This document shows positions 43,434-52,828 of a stretch of DNA of 64,000 bases, piece after piece. Source of the stretch: Acidobacteriota bacterium (lineage in GTDB: Bacteria; Acidobacteriota; Terriglobia; Bryobacterales; Bryobacteraceae); assembly GCA_025350695.1 (NCBI GenBank), contig JANXXI010000188.1, positions 1 through 64,000 on the forward strand, read 5' to 3'. Numbering within the stretch: position 1 is the first letter of the stretch; each line of letters starts with the position of its first letter. The position numbers were made by a program, and so were the translations under genes. The notes below the pieces were generated by a model. It was not told the DNA's origin. It did no database searches and saw nothing but the letters and a program-made list of their open reading frames with translations.

Positions 43434-44654
43434 ATGCGCTTGCTCATATCTTTGGTCGTTGCCGCCTCAGTGGCGTTTCCCGCTGAGCCATACTTCCCTC
43501 CGCCCGATTCACAAGGCGGCTGGCGAACACTCAAATCGGCTGCGGAGATTCGCAATACCGGCGGTCTTGATATCGACCGTCTGGATCAAGCTTTCCGTTA
43601 CGCCCAAATGACCAGCCAGCACGGCGGCATTGTGGTCGTCCGCCATGGATACTTGGTTTATGAAAAGTACTTCGGCAAGGCGCACCGTGAATCGCACCCC
43701 GATATGGCGTCCATCGGCAAAGCTTACGCCAGCATAGCTGTGGGTATCGCCCTCGCCGAAAAGAAGTCTGCCATACCGGACGGCCTGGAACAGAAGGTGT
43801 TCAATGCAACCTATCTGCCTGAAGCACTGCCGTTAGCCGATCCGCGCAAGGCTGATATCAAGCTGGGTCACTTGCTTTCGATGAGTTCAGGCATGCGTGA
43901 ATCCGGCAGCCAAACGTTCGTGCGCGGCGTGGTAGTGCCGACGGACGCTCCGCCGCGTCCAACTCAGCGCCAAGACCAGGATCAAGCAGCGCTGACGACT
44001 CCATTGTGGACCAGTCCCGGCGAAGGCTACACCTATTCGTCGCAATCCACCCACGTTGCAACCATCGTGCTGCGCCACTTGGTCGGCATGGAATTGCAGC
44101 GGTACCTCGACGAGAAATTGGCCAAGCCCATGGGTTACGGCGTGTGGGGCTATGCGCTGCACCGCAACGGAACCACACTTCCGCACACGCCCGGCGGCGG
44201 TAGCATTGCCGTCCGCGCCACTGACGCTGTAAGGTTCGCCTATTTGCTGTTGCACAACGGACGCTGGGGTAAACAGCAACTTGTTCCCACCGATTACATC
44301 GCCATGTGCGCCAAGCCATCGTCCTATAATCCGCATTCTCCTTTCAGCCTGATGTTCGAGGTGAATCAGGACGGCCACGTCATCGGTGCGCCGAAAGATG
44401 CGTTCTTCAAATCAGGCGCAGGCGGGTCTGCGTTGTATGTCGTGCCGTCGCTTGATCTAGCAATCTACAAAATGGCCTCAAGCGATGCGCAACTCGCGCC
44501 GGAACTCACGGGCTTGCCAATCACCTATCCGGTAAATGGTTCACGCGACGATTGGAAGCCCGGACCCCATACGCAATTTCACGATGGGCCGATCGGCGGG
44601 GATGACGGCGTCCGGAGGCTTCTGGAGATGGTTGTTGCCGCGGTTGTGAAATAG
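43434..44654 (+). CDS. Beta-lactamase-related serine hydrolase
   Basis: 406 residues, signal peptide RLLISLVVAASVAFPAEP. SxxK is SIGK at residues 93-96, preceded by HPDMA; LGHLLSMSSGMRESGS and the Tyr motif YTYSSQSTHVAT follow, and a C-terminal SGAGGSALYVVPSLD. Same broad family as the minus-strand enzyme at 25866-27083 but only distantly related. Co-transcribed with the beta-helix gene. Confidence 0.85.
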   Translation: MRLLISLVVAASVAFPAEPYFPPPDSQGGWRTLKSAAEIRNTGGLDIDRLDQAFRYAQMTSQHGGIVVVRHGYLVYEKYFGKAHRESHPDMASIGKAYASIAVGIALAEKKSAIPDGLEQKVFNATYLPEALPLADPRKADIKLGHLLSMSSGMRESGSQTFVRGVVVPTDAPPRPTQRQDQDQAALTTPLWTSPGEGYTYSSQSTHVATIVLRHLVGMELQRYLDEKLAKPMGYGVWGYALHRNGTTLPHTPGGGSIAVRATDAVRFAYLLLHNGRWGKQQLVPTDYIAMCAKPSSYNPHSPFSLMFEVNQDGHVIGAPKDAFFKSGAGGSALYVVPSLDLAIYKMASSDAQLAPELTGLPITYPVNGSRDDWKPGPHTQFHDGPIGGDDGVRRLLEMVVAAVVK

Positions 44655-44730
44655 CCGCTGAGGTATGATCGGTTTATGGCTCTGACAATAGCTTGAAGAA
44701 AATCTTCCCGCGTCTTTTTGGGCTGAGCCA

Positions 44731-45277
44731 ATGAGTGACGAAGCGTTTATAGGACTCTGCGCGCAATATCCGGATTACTTTCTCGAGATGACTTCAGACG
44801 GGGAAGTGATTGTCATGCCACCCAAGTTGTTTTGGGCTGCCATGGTGAGCGGTGAGATTGTTGCTCAGCTCGGAAATTGGGCTGTGGCCGATAACAGAGG
44901 AGTTACTTGGTTGCGGGCGGCTTCGTCCTGCCCAGTGGAGCCCGTCGAGCGGCGGATGTATCCTGGATATCCCGTAAGCAGTTAGTCGCGATTGGTTCGG
45001 ATAAGGTTGAGCTCTGGTGGCGCGGTTGTCCTGAATTTGTGGTTGAAGTTCGCTCCCCGTATGACCGCACCCGAACAGTCAGGGCGAGGATGTTGGAATG
45101 GGTCGAGATCGGAGCGCAAGTGGCTTGGCTAGTCGATCCAAAAACCAAAAGCATCGAGATTTTCACACCGCACAGCGAGCCTCAAACCATCAGCGAAGCC
45201 TTTCGATTTCAGGTCAATCGCCGATCAATGGTTTTGTTCTCGATCTCGCGCGAGTGTGGAACCCGATTACAAGCTGA
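44731..45277 (+). pseudogene. Frameshifted Uma2-family protein
   Basis: The N-terminal part (MSDEAFIGLCAQYPDYFLEM, DGEVIVMPP) is in one frame to about 44905. VAGGFVLPSGARRAADVSWI, then PEFVVEVRSPYDRTRTVRAR and WLVDPKTKSIEIFTP, are in a second. The C-terminal SGQSPINGFVLDLARVWNP ends in a third frame at TGA 45275-45277. Each shift corresponds to one lost base. The catalytic E-x-R-S-P block survives, but the gene is broken twice. The end overlaps the symporter gene by 11 bases. Confidence 0.75.
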
Positions 45278-46889
45278 AGTACTTGTCGATGGTTTCCCTC
45301 GACGGCTTCGGCGTAACTAGAGAAACGCCCCAAACCAGCAGAGCGGAAATGATAGTCATTGGCACGACTGGAGAAAATCCAAAGACCGCGGTCCCCCCTG
45401 GCGTGCGCGCCAAAACATCCCAGCCGTTCCACTGCATCACAACTGTGGGCGGTCCAGGCGCTGGGGCAGGGAATGCGCCTTGAAAGAATGCCACACCCAA
45501 CACCGCGCTTGTCACCCATATGGTAGATGCGAGTGCGCCCCACTTCGTGCTGCCGCGCCAAAACAATGCTGCTACCAGTAATGGGCTCAATGCCGAATAG
45601 CCGGCGAAGGCAAACTGAATCGCCAAGTCAAAAATATTTGCCTTCACCACTAAGGCAATGGCATAAGCGACGGCTGTGATAAAGACGATGAACGCGCGCC
45701 CAACCACCACCGCGCTCTGTTCCCCGTAACGTTTCGTGCCTCCGTAGTAGGCGAAAAAATCCTCGGTGAACATCGTCGATAGCGCCAAGATCTGCGAGTC
45801 GCTTGCCATCACCGCCGCCATGATCCCGGCCCCAAGCAGGCCTGCCAGCCACGTCGGCGCATAGCGATCCAACAGCAGCAGCATGACGTCGTCGGCATTT
45901 GTTTTGCTCCGTAAATCGTCACGCTCCTCGGGGCTCATCGTTGCGCCTTTCGAGGCCAGCAACCCTCGTGCTTCCTGCTTGGCTTTGATCGCCGGAATGT
46001 CGCTCGACCGGTTCGCCGCTACTCCCAGGAACACGCATGGCAACCAGATCAGCAGAATGCACAACGGGTAAAGGATGACCGTCTTTTTGAACTGCGCCAT
46101 GTGCTTGGCAGTCAAGCAGAAAATAGAAATATGAGGGAACGCAATGGCCGAAAGTGGATTGAATGTGTAGCTAAGAAAGAACAGCGGGGAGACGCGCTCG
46201 CGAGTAAGTAGCGGCGCCGTCCGAACATTCGACGCCAGCGCATTGACCGTCTCGGTGAACCCACCCATCCCCGCGCCAATCACTATTACGGCAATCGTTC
46301 CGAAGCCCAGAAACAGTGTTGTCTGAAACGTATTTACCCAAGCCGTGCCGCGCATGCCGCCGAAGAAGACGTAGCTCATCACCACGCATGCCACCACCAA
46401 GCCGCCCAGCCAATACGGCACCAATCCGCCGCTGATTACGTTCAGCGTGGTGCCTCCGCCGATGACTCCAATAATGATGTACGGAACTAGCAACGCAGCC
46501 TGCAGCAGGAAAATGAGCGTGCCGATGTGGCCGCACTCCCAACGGTCGCGGAAAATTTGCACCGGCGTAAAATGGCCGAACTTCTTACCTACAGCCCACA
46601 GTCTTGTGCCGATAAAGAGCAACAAGAGGGGGACGATTAATGCCGAAGACGAAGCCATCAAGCCGAACGTCACAATACCGTTGTTGAACGAAAAGCCGCT
46701 GCTGCCCAGAATGGCGAAAGCCGTCATGTGTGTACCAAACAGGCTTAGCAAAAACACGTATGGTCCTAGGGAGCGGCCGGCAAGAAAGTAATCTTCAGCC
46801 GCGCCGCCAGCCGGTTTTCGGCGGAACGCAAAGATGCCGATGTAGAGTACGGCCGCAAGATACACCGCTACGAACAATGTCGGGATCAT
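45267..46889 (-). CDS. SSS-family sodium:solute symporter
   Basis: 540 residues with about 13 hydrophobic segments. [10 protein letters not shown]-type start [20 protein letters not shown] near 31-50, [40 protein letters not shown] and the Na2-site-type region [20 protein letters not shown] all fit the SSS (SLC5) family. Substrate unknown; paired DUF3311 genes usually mark a small organic acid or pantothenate-like transporter. ATGA overlap with DUF3311. Confidence 0.9.
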   Translation of the reverse strand: MIPTLFVAVYLAAVLYIGIFAFRRKPAGGAAEDYFLAGRSLGPYVFLLSLFGTHMTAFAILGSSGFSFNNGIVTFGLMASSSALIVPLLLLFIGTRLWAVGKKFGHFTPVQIFRDRWECGHIGTLIFLLQAALLVPYIIIGVIGGGTTLNVISGGLVPYWLGGLVVACVVMSYVFFGGMRGTAWVNTFQTTLFLGFGTIAVIVIGAGMGGFTETVNALASNVRTAPLLTRERVSPLFFLSYTFNPLSAIAFPHISIFCLTAKHMAQFKKTVILYPLCILLIWLPCVFLGVAANRSSDIPAIKAKQEARGLLASKGATMSPEERDDLRSKTNADDVMLLLLDRYAPTWLAGLLGAGIMAAVMASDSQILALSTMFTEDFFAYYGGTKRYGEQSAVVVGRAFIVFITAVAYAIALVVKANIFDLAIQFAFAGYSALSPLLVAALFWRGSTKWGALASTIWVTSAVLGVAFFQGAFPAPAPGPPTVVMQWNGWDVLARTPGGTAVFGFSPVVPMTIISALLVWGVSLVTPKPSRETIDKYFSL

Positions 46890-47116
46890 CGGTCGTTTTC
46901 CTCTTCCGGATCAACCGAGTTTTCCAAGTGGCTAGGCCATGCGATTTGAATTAAGAGCCATAGCAGTGCGCTGCAACCCAGCGTATACAAGGCGTGATAC
47001 CAAAGCCCAACCGGGAGAAATCCAAATGCCAAGGGCTGCGTTGTGCGCCAATTCCAGAAGTCCTGGTGTAGAACGTAGAAGGCAAGTATTAGAGCCGAGA
47101 GTCCTAATGTTTTCAT
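46886..47116 (-). CDS. DUF3311 small membrane protein
   Basis: 76 residues, two hydrophobic segments ([20 protein letters not shown] and [20 protein letters not shown]), acidic C-terminus. DUF3311 proteins accompany SSS symporters and are presumed accessory subunits. Overlaps both neighbours by four bases, so the propeller-DUF3311-symporter genes form one leftward operon. Confidence 0.8.
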   Translation of the reverse strand: MKTLGLSALILAFYVLHQDFWNWRTTQPLAFGFLPVGLWYHALYTLGCSALLWLLIQIAWPSHLENSVDPEEENDR

Positions 47117-48414
47117 TTCCTGATCGCGAACAAATGTTTTTGGCCGCGCAGGTAAATCCGTCCGCCAGCGATGGCTACCGATGCGTACACCGGCTCACCC
47201 ACTGAATTCACAGCCAGAATTTCGTGCTCGGGGCCAGCTTTGATGATATACGTATCGCCATCCTCGCTGGTAATCAGGATCTTTCCGTCGGCCGCCACAG
47301 GCGACCCGGAGAACGTCGCTGGCTTCGACGGGCGCTTACCTTCATACTTCACTTCGCCTGTTTTGGCATCGAAGCATGTGAGGAGCCCCTTGTCGGACAT
47401 GATGTAGTAGTAGTCGCCCACCAGAATCGGCGACGGCACATAGGCAGTGCCTTTGTCGTAAGACCAGACGGGCTTCGCCTCGCCATCTCCACCTAGTTTC
47501 ACGGCATATGTATACTTCACCGGATACCCCGCCGCCAGGAACGCCATGCCATGTCCAATCACAGGCGTGGCAATCGCGTTCCCTTTCACTCCAGGTCCAC
47601 GCCAAAGTTCCTTGCCCGTTGCCGGATCGTAGGCCACCACGGCTTCGATGGAAGTTGTGATCAACTCCTTCCTGCCCTTGGCCTGGGCAACTACCGGCGT
47701 TGACCAACTGACTGCCAGATCCTTACGCTCCGTTCGCCAAACACGTTTGCCGGTGCGCTTATCGACGGCCACGATGTGCGATCCGTGTGCCTCGCCATCG
47801 TCGCTTTGAAGAATCAGGAGGTCGCCTTCAAGCACCGGTGAGGTTCCCGGCCCCATGCCGATCATCTTTACTTTTTCGGTCTGGTAGTTCCAAAGATGCT
47901 TGCCGCTGAAGTCGAATGCATAGAGACCTTCATTGCCGAAGTAGGCGTAAACTGCCTTACCGTCAACCACTGGAGTCGGCGCCGCATAGCTCCCTTTTTT
48001 GTGCCGGTAATCGAACACCGTTCCCTCGTAAGCCGTCTTTTGCCATACAATTTTCCCACTATCCCGATCGAGCGCAATCACCGAAAACCGGTGAAGCTTG
48101 TTCACTCCGACGCTATCGGGATGGAGGAACACATCCCCCTTGATGTGATGGATCGGGGCCTTATGCGTGGCCGGCGCATCGCCCGAATCCACCTCCGCTG
48201 TAAGGAATATGCGGTTCCCCCAAATGACAGGCTGCGAGTTACCGCGGCCTGGCAGTTCCGTCTTCCAAGCGACGTTCTTGGTTTCGCTCCACTCCATCGG
48301 CAAGGTGGTTTCCGCGGAAACGCCGCTTGCCTCCGGCCCGCGCCATTGCGGCCAGTTTGCCCCAAAGAGGGAAATAAGGCCAAGCGCGTGGATCACTGAT
48401 TTGATGGCGGTCAT
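47113..48414 (-). CDS. PQQ-like beta-propeller protein, exported
   Basis: 433 residues from MTAIKSVIHALGLISLFGAN (signal peptide). Repeated blades such as VIALDRDSGKIVWQKTAYEG, YAFDFSGKHLWNYQTEKVK, VVAYDPATGKELWRGPG and TCFDAKTGEVKYEGKRPSKP form a PQQ-type propeller, with WPQWRGPEASG at the N-terminus. No PQQ-binding His/Cys cluster is evident, so an enzymatic role is uncertain. First gene of the leftward symporter operon. Confidence 0.85.
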   Translation of the reverse strand: MTAIKSVIHALGLISLFGANWPQWRGPEASGVSAETTLPMEWSETKNVAWKTELPGRGNSQPVIWGNRIFLTAEVDSGDAPATHKAPIHHIKGDVFLHPDSVGVNKLHRFSVIALDRDSGKIVWQKTAYEGTVFDYRHKKGSYAAPTPVVDGKAVYAYFGNEGLYAFDFSGKHLWNYQTEKVKMIGMGPGTSPVLEGDLLILQSDDGEAHGSHIVAVDKRTGKRVWRTERKDLAVSWSTPVVAQAKGRKELITTSIEAVVAYDPATGKELWRGPGVKGNAIATPVIGHGMAFLAAGYPVKYTYAVKLGGDGEAKPVWSYDKGTAYVPSPILVGDYYYIMSDKGLLTCFDAKTGEVKYEGKRPSKPATFSGSPVAADGKILITSEDGDTYIIKAGPEHEILAVNSVGEPVYASVAIAGGRIYLRGQKHLFAIRK

Positions 48415-48481
48415 TATTCCTATAATACGGGGAAGCCTCGAAATAGTTTGGCTTATCCGCTGCCGTCCGTGAGATTCTGTA

Positions 48482-48808
48482 ATGACCTCCGATTCCATGA
48501 GCCATACACGAGTCCCTCTTGCCAGGGTGGAAATTCAATACTGCACACAATGCCGCTGGATGCTTCGCGCCGCGTGGATGGCTCAGGAACTATTAACCAC
48601 TTTCGAGAACGAGATTGAAGAGGTGGCTTTGCGTCCAGGTTCCGGAGGCATGTTCACCGTTTTCGCGGCCGGAGAACTGGTTTGGTCGCGAGCCATTGAA
48701 GGCCGTTTTCCGGAAATCAAAGAACTGAAACAGAGAGTCCGTGACAAGATTGCACCCGAAAAAGCTCTCGGCCATTCTGATAAGAAGCAAGGTGATGATG
48801 CCGTTTAA
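48482..48808 (+). CDS. SelW/SelT/SelH (Rdx)-family redox protein, Cys version
   Basis: 108 residues. RVEIQYCTQCRWMLRAAWMA near 14-33 carries the CxxC of Rdx proteins, followed by LLTTFENEIEEVALRPGSGG and VFAAGELVWSRAIEGRFPEI. Here both positions are Cys, with no selenocysteine. Likely thioredoxin-like redox function. Overlaps the next gene by 11 bases. Confidence 0.9.
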   Translation: MTSDSMSHTRVPLARVEIQYCTQCRWMLRAAWMAQELLTTFENEIEEVALRPGSGGMFTVFAAGELVWSRAIEGRFPEIKELKQRVRDKIAPEKALGHSDKKQGDDAV

Positions 48809-50702
48809 CAAGAGCCGGGAAGAGATCAAATTCCGGTTGCGTCAGGAAAGCTCGAATCTCAAAAACTATCTAAAGCCTCCGCAGGCGTTGCCGGTTGTGA
48901 TGCGTCCGTTGCTTCCAGTCGCAAAGGACGTTGTGGAGGCCTTGCGGCAGACTAAATTTGAAAAACAGATTATGCCGATCGCCGATCAAATCCTGGAGCA
49001 TCGTTTTCCACTTCTTGGCGGCATCGTTGAAACTGGGCCGGAGATTCAGTGGCGCAAGGATTACGCGAGCGCGATCGAAACCGGCACCGGATACTTTCGA
49101 CTTGTTCCGTATCTTGATCCAGTCCGCGCCGGCGATCACAAAAACATTTTTGAACTGAACCGTCATCAGCATTTGGTTTTGTTGGCGCAGGCGGGACTGT
49201 TTAGCGGCACTGACAAGTATTGGAACGAACTCAACGCGCAACTGAACAGTTGGTTTGAGCAGAACCCCTACGGCCGCGGCATTAACTGGGCCAATTCGCT
49301 GGAAGTCGCTTTTCGGTCGATAAGTTGGCTCTGGTTACTGCATCTTGGGCGTGATCACTTCAACGCGGAAACCAAGAAGAAATTAACTCAAGGCCTGTTT
49401 CAGCACGGCATCCATTTGGAAAACAATCTCTCGCTTTACGCGGATCCGAGCCTTCACCTGCTGGGCGAGGCGGTTGCGCTGCACGCGATTGGAACGCTGT
49501 TTCCGGCTTGGACGGAATCTGCTCGCTGGTCCGGTGTGGGAGGCCGCGTGGTGGCGCAAGAAGTTCAGCGGCAGATTTATTCCGATGGGGCACACTTCGA
49601 GAATTCAACCTACCTGCACCTCTACGCGCTGGACATGTTGTTGTTTCATGCCGTACTTTGTGATTCGAACCCGTACAAGGCGAAGCTTGCGAAGATGGCT
49701 GAATACTTGGAATCGGTTCTTGGTCCGGCGAGGCGCCTTACCTATTTCGGTGATGACGATGGTGGTCGATTGTTTCATCCTTTCGGACGTCAGGACCAAT
49801 ACGGGAGCGCCACTCTCGCCACTTGCGCGCAACTGCTGAAAATGGATTTTGTTCATGACTATGAGGACCTGATGGAGCAAGCCGCGTGGTGGCTGGGTCC
49901 GAAGGCGTTGGCGCGACCGGCGGCGACCGGGGGCCGCGGATCCCGATTGTTTCGAGACGTGGGGATGGCTTCGCTGGTATCGGGTAGCACGCATATTCTA
50001 ATGAACGCCGGTCCATTCGGATTGCCCACTGGCGCCCATAGTCATGCCGACTCGCTGAGCATAACTCTTCGAAATGGAACGGAAGAAATTCTCATTGATT
50101 CCGGCACATTCACCTATGTCGGCGATATGGCTGAGAGGGACTACTTTCGAGGGACAGGCGCACACAACACGATTCGGATCGACCATCAGAATCAGGCGAC
50201 ACCAAGCGGGCTATTCGGTTGGGCGGATCAGCCTGAGGTAAGGATCATCGGCTTTGAATCGACTGACGCTGAGGACTATGTAGTTGCCGAGTGTCTCTAT
50301 CGCGGATTCCGTCATCGCCGCCGTCTGTTGTTCCGCAAACGCGAAGGCTTGATCTTGCTTTGTGATTTGGTCGACGGACCCGGCGGCGGGGAGCACGAGG
50401 TGGAGCAGATTTGGCGAACGGGCGAGGCGGTGAAGTTGTTGCAGCCTGGCGTATTCCAAATCGGCGAGTCGACCACGCTTTTGCTTCCGGGGAACACGGA
50501 ATTTTCCTTCGATGGCTGGCGGTCGCGCGAGTTCGCCACGAAGGAACAAATTCCGGTTGTTCGGCAAATTCGGCGAGGAGCATTTCCGGTTGTCCTGCCG
50601 GCGGCGATTAGTTTGTTAGGAAAGATAGAGGTTACTTTTAACGCGGACGGGGAAAACGCTGAGTTCCTATTCGACGGCGTAAAGTTCCGCTTAGGTAGCT
50701 AA
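48798..50702 (+). CDS. Heparinase II/III-like polysaccharide lyase or associated protein
   Basis: 634 residues from ATG 48798 (AAGG five bases upstream; ATG 48795 is an alternative). The N-terminal alpha/alpha toroid has NPYGRGINWANSLEVAFRSI, LENNLSLYADPSLHLLGEAV and SDGAHFENSTYLHLYALDML; the C-terminal beta-sandwich begins LPTGAHSHADSLSITLRNG. These are the Hepar_II_III domain and lyase-like conserved residues. No signal peptide: like many such proteins it may act in cytosolic or exported polysaccharide synthesis. The substrate is unknown. Confidence 0.85.
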   Translation: MPFNKSREEIKFRLRQESSNLKNYLKPPQALPVVMRPLLPVAKDVVEALRQTKFEKQIMPIADQILEHRFPLLGGIVETGPEIQWRKDYASAIETGTGYFRLVPYLDPVRAGDHKNIFELNRHQHLVLLAQAGLFSGTDKYWNELNAQLNSWFEQNPYGRGINWANSLEVAFRSISWLWLLHLGRDHFNAETKKKLTQGLFQHGIHLENNLSLYADPSLHLLGEAVALHAIGTLFPAWTESARWSGVGGRVVAQEVQRQIYSDGAHFENSTYLHLYALDMLLFHAVLCDSNPYKAKLAKMAEYLESVLGPARRLTYFGDDDGGRLFHPFGRQDQYGSATLATCAQLLKMDFVHDYEDLMEQAAWWLGPKALARPAATGGRGSRLFRDVGMASLVSGSTHILMNAGPFGLPTGAHSHADSLSITLRNGTEEILIDSGTFTYVGDMAERDYFRGTGAHNTIRIDHQNQATPSGLFGWADQPEVRIIGFESTDAEDYVVAECLYRGFRHRRRLLFRKREGLILLCDLVDGPGGGEHEVEQIWRTGEAVKLLQPGVFQIGESTTLLLPGNTEFSFDGWRSREFATKEQIPVVRQIRRGAFPVVLPAAISLLGKIEVTFNADGENAEFLFDGVKFRLGS

Positions 50703-50730
50703 ACCCCGTAAGCTTTCCGGTTCCTGAACA

Positions 50731-50792
50731 GCGCGACTTCGAGTCGCGCACCAGCCACGGGCCGGCCCAACTTCCTAGGCAAATTTGCCTAG
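50731..50792 (+). terminator. Hairpins between convergent heparinase-like gene and ribA
   Basis: GCGCGACT/AGTCGCGC (50731-50738, 50742-50749, loop TCG) and the perfect 18-base palindrome CTAGGCAAATTTGCCTAG (50775-50792), which contains the ribA stop. GGGCCGGCCC lies between. Likely bidirectional termination region; no clear U-run. Confidence 0.45.
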
Positions 50793-51400
50793 CCTAGCAG
50801 GTGGCCCATCTTTTCTTTTTTCGTGCGCAGGTAAAGGCCGGTATGCTCTTGGGGTTCGATGATGCATGGCACGCGTTCGGTCACCTCAATGCCGGCTTTG
50901 GTGATGGCGTCGATCTTTTCCGGATTGTTGGACAGCAGCTTTAGGCGAGTTACGCCGAGGGCCTTTAGGATTGCGGTGGGCAACTGGTAATCGCGCAGGT
51001 CGGCATCAAAGCCAAGCATATTATTGGCTTCAACCGTGTCTGCTCCGGCATCCTGCAATTCGTAAGCTTTCAATTTATTCATCAGGCCGATGCCGCGGCC
51101 TTCCTTGTGTTCGTAAATCAGCAAGCCGTGGCCACTGGAGGCGATCATTTCAAGCGCCATTTCCAGTTGCGCGCGGCAATCGCAGCGAAGGCTGTGGAAC
51201 ACATCGCCGGTGAGGCATTGGGAATGGATGCGGACCAGCGGCGGTTCCGCGCCGTCCACTTGGCCCATGCTTAGCACAACAGAGTCTTCTGTCTTGTCGC
51301 CTGTGCGGCCGATGAAACCGTAAATGCGGAATTGGCCGAACTGAGTTGGAAAGTTGGCTTCCGCCGCTTTCTCCAACGTAAAAGCTTCAGATTTTGTCAT
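50789..51400 (-). CDS. ribA: GTP cyclohydrolase II
   Basis: 203 residues. Zinc-binding and catalytic blocks: VRIHSQCLTGDVFHSLRCDC near 56-75 (three zinc Cys), LLIYEHKEGRGIGLMNKLKA, DFDADLRDY-like NNMLGFDADLRDYQLPTAIL and LLSNNPEKIDAI. Monofunctional RibA that makes 2,5-diamino-6-ribosylamino-4-pyrimidinone phosphate for riboflavin. Not fused to RibB. Confidence 0.96.
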   Translation of the reverse strand: MTKSEAFTLEKAAEANFPTQFGQFRIYGFIGRTGDKTEDSVVLSMGQVDGAEPPLVRIHSQCLTGDVFHSLRCDCRAQLEMALEMIASSGHGLLIYEHKEGRGIGLMNKLKAYELQDAGADTVEANNMLGFDADLRDYQLPTAILKALGVTRLKLLSNNPEKIDAITKAGIEVTERVPCIIEPQEHTGLYLRTKKEKMGHLLG

Positions 51401-51463
51401 TAGAAGATTGGGACCGAATGTTGGGCGCCGAATTTAGAACAGTCTCCAAGCGCCTTGAACCAT

Positions 51464-51469
51464 TATAAT
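51464..51469 (+). promoter_or_regulatory. Candidate -10 element before the sensor kinase
   Basis: A perfect TATAAT ends 15 bases before the kinase ATG at 51485, implying a leader of about eight bases. No good -35 hexamer is seen at 17 bases. Confidence 0.35.
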
Positions 51470-51484
51470 GTTCGCTAGCGGCTG

Positions 51485-52798
51485 ATGCTTGAACAACACC
51501 TTGTCACATTGCTATTGAAGCTTGCCGTCTCCGCTTCCTTAGCGAGCATTTTGCTCCGCTCCAGCATGTTTGCGCGGATGTTGTTGCGCGAGCAACGGAC
51601 AGTAAAACAGCGCATGCAGATGGCGTTGGCATTCGCTACGATCTTCGGAGCGGGGGTGGCCGCGCGCATCGCGACGAGCAATAACTATCAAGCGGCGGAC
51701 CTGAGTTTGGAAGGCAGTTTGTTGGCCGGAGCGCTAGGTGGCTACGTCACTGGGCTTGCTGGAGGCGTGCTGATTTCGTTACCGGCAATGTACAACGGCG
51801 AGTACCTGACAATGGTGCTGCTGGCTGGCGTGGGCGTGCTGGGCGGCTTCATGCGGGACGTTGCGCCTAATTCCGATGAGATCTGGCGATTTTCACCATT
51901 TTTCGACGTGACCCTTTACCGTCTGGTGCGCCGCAAAGCGGAAAGCGGCAGCACCGTCTTTCAGCTTTTCATGGCCTTGACGATTTTGTTCGCGGAGTTT
52001 CTTCGTTCGACGCTTGGCCTGGGCGCAACCCATCTTCTGTTCAGCATTCAGGGGACGTGGCCGGCGAGCGATTGGGTTTCGACACTGGCGCTCTATGTCT
52101 GCACGGTGTTTTGTGTTGGGCTGCCTTTGAAGATTTGGAACAACACCCGGAACGAAATGAATCTGGAGTTGCAGAGCCGGTTGCTTAATGAAAGCCGGTT
52201 GCGGGCGTTGACCAGCCAGATAAATCCGCACTTTTTGTTTAACACCTTAAATTCAATTTCTTCTCTGGTTCGAACCAATCCAGAGCAGGCTCGTACTACA
52301 ATCTTGAGGTTGTCTAGTATTTTGCGGCGGCTTTTGAGAAAAAATGACAATGTTACGCCGTTGCGCGATGAGCTTACTTTCATAGATGATTATCTTTCGA
52401 TAGAGATGGTGCGATTTGGGGATAAGCTGCGGTTTATCAAAGAGATAGATCCGGCGAGTCTGGACCGTCTGGTGCCCAGTATGTTGTTGCAGCCGATAGT
52501 TGAGAACTCGATAAAGCATGGGCTGGCGAAAAAAGTGGATGGCGGAACGATACGGTTGCGAAGTAGGCTAGTGGATGGGAATTTAGAAATAGTAATTGAA
52601 GACGATGGCGTTGGCATCGAGGAATCGAAGCTTGAGAACCTCTTTGAGCAAGGCATTGGCGTGAATAATGTCAATGAGCGGTTGAAGGTTTTGTTTGGCG
52701 ATGGGTACAGAATGTACATCGATAGCCGCCCCGGAGAAGGAACCCGGACGCAGCTTGAGATTCCTGACCTTTCCCAAAGTTGGGCTGTAAGATCGTAA
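51485..52798 (+). CDS. LytS/YehU-type sensor histidine kinase
   Basis: 437 residues. Several N-terminal membrane helices (about 5-200) of the 5TM-5TMR_LYT type, then the His_kinase domain with phosphoacceptor in LRALTSQINPHFLFNTLNSI near 238-257, N-box PSMLLQPIVENSIKHGLAKK near 340 and G-boxes EDDGVGIEE and GIGVNNVNERLKVLFG. No response regulator (LytR-type) gene is adjacent. Divergent from ribA. Confidence 0.9.
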   Translation: MLEQHLVTLLLKLAVSASLASILLRSSMFARMLLREQRTVKQRMQMALAFATIFGAGVAARIATSNNYQAADLSLEGSLLAGALGGYVTGLAGGVLISLPAMYNGEYLTMVLLAGVGVLGGFMRDVAPNSDEIWRFSPFFDVTLYRLVRRKAESGSTVFQLFMALTILFAEFLRSTLGLGATHLLFSIQGTWPASDWVSTLALYVCTVFCVGLPLKIWNNTRNEMNLELQSRLLNESRLRALTSQINPHFLFNTLNSISSLVRTNPEQARTTILRLSSILRRLLRKNDNVTPLRDELTFIDDYLSIEMVRFGDKLRFIKEIDPASLDRLVPSMLLQPIVENSIKHGLAKKVDGGTIRLRSRLVDGNLEIVIEDDGVGIEESKLENLFEQGIGVNNVNERLKVLFGDGYRMYIDSRPGEGTRTQLEIPDLSQSWAVRS

Positions 52799-52828
52799 AC
52801 TGTTTAATTGACCCGAAGGAGTTCGCGT

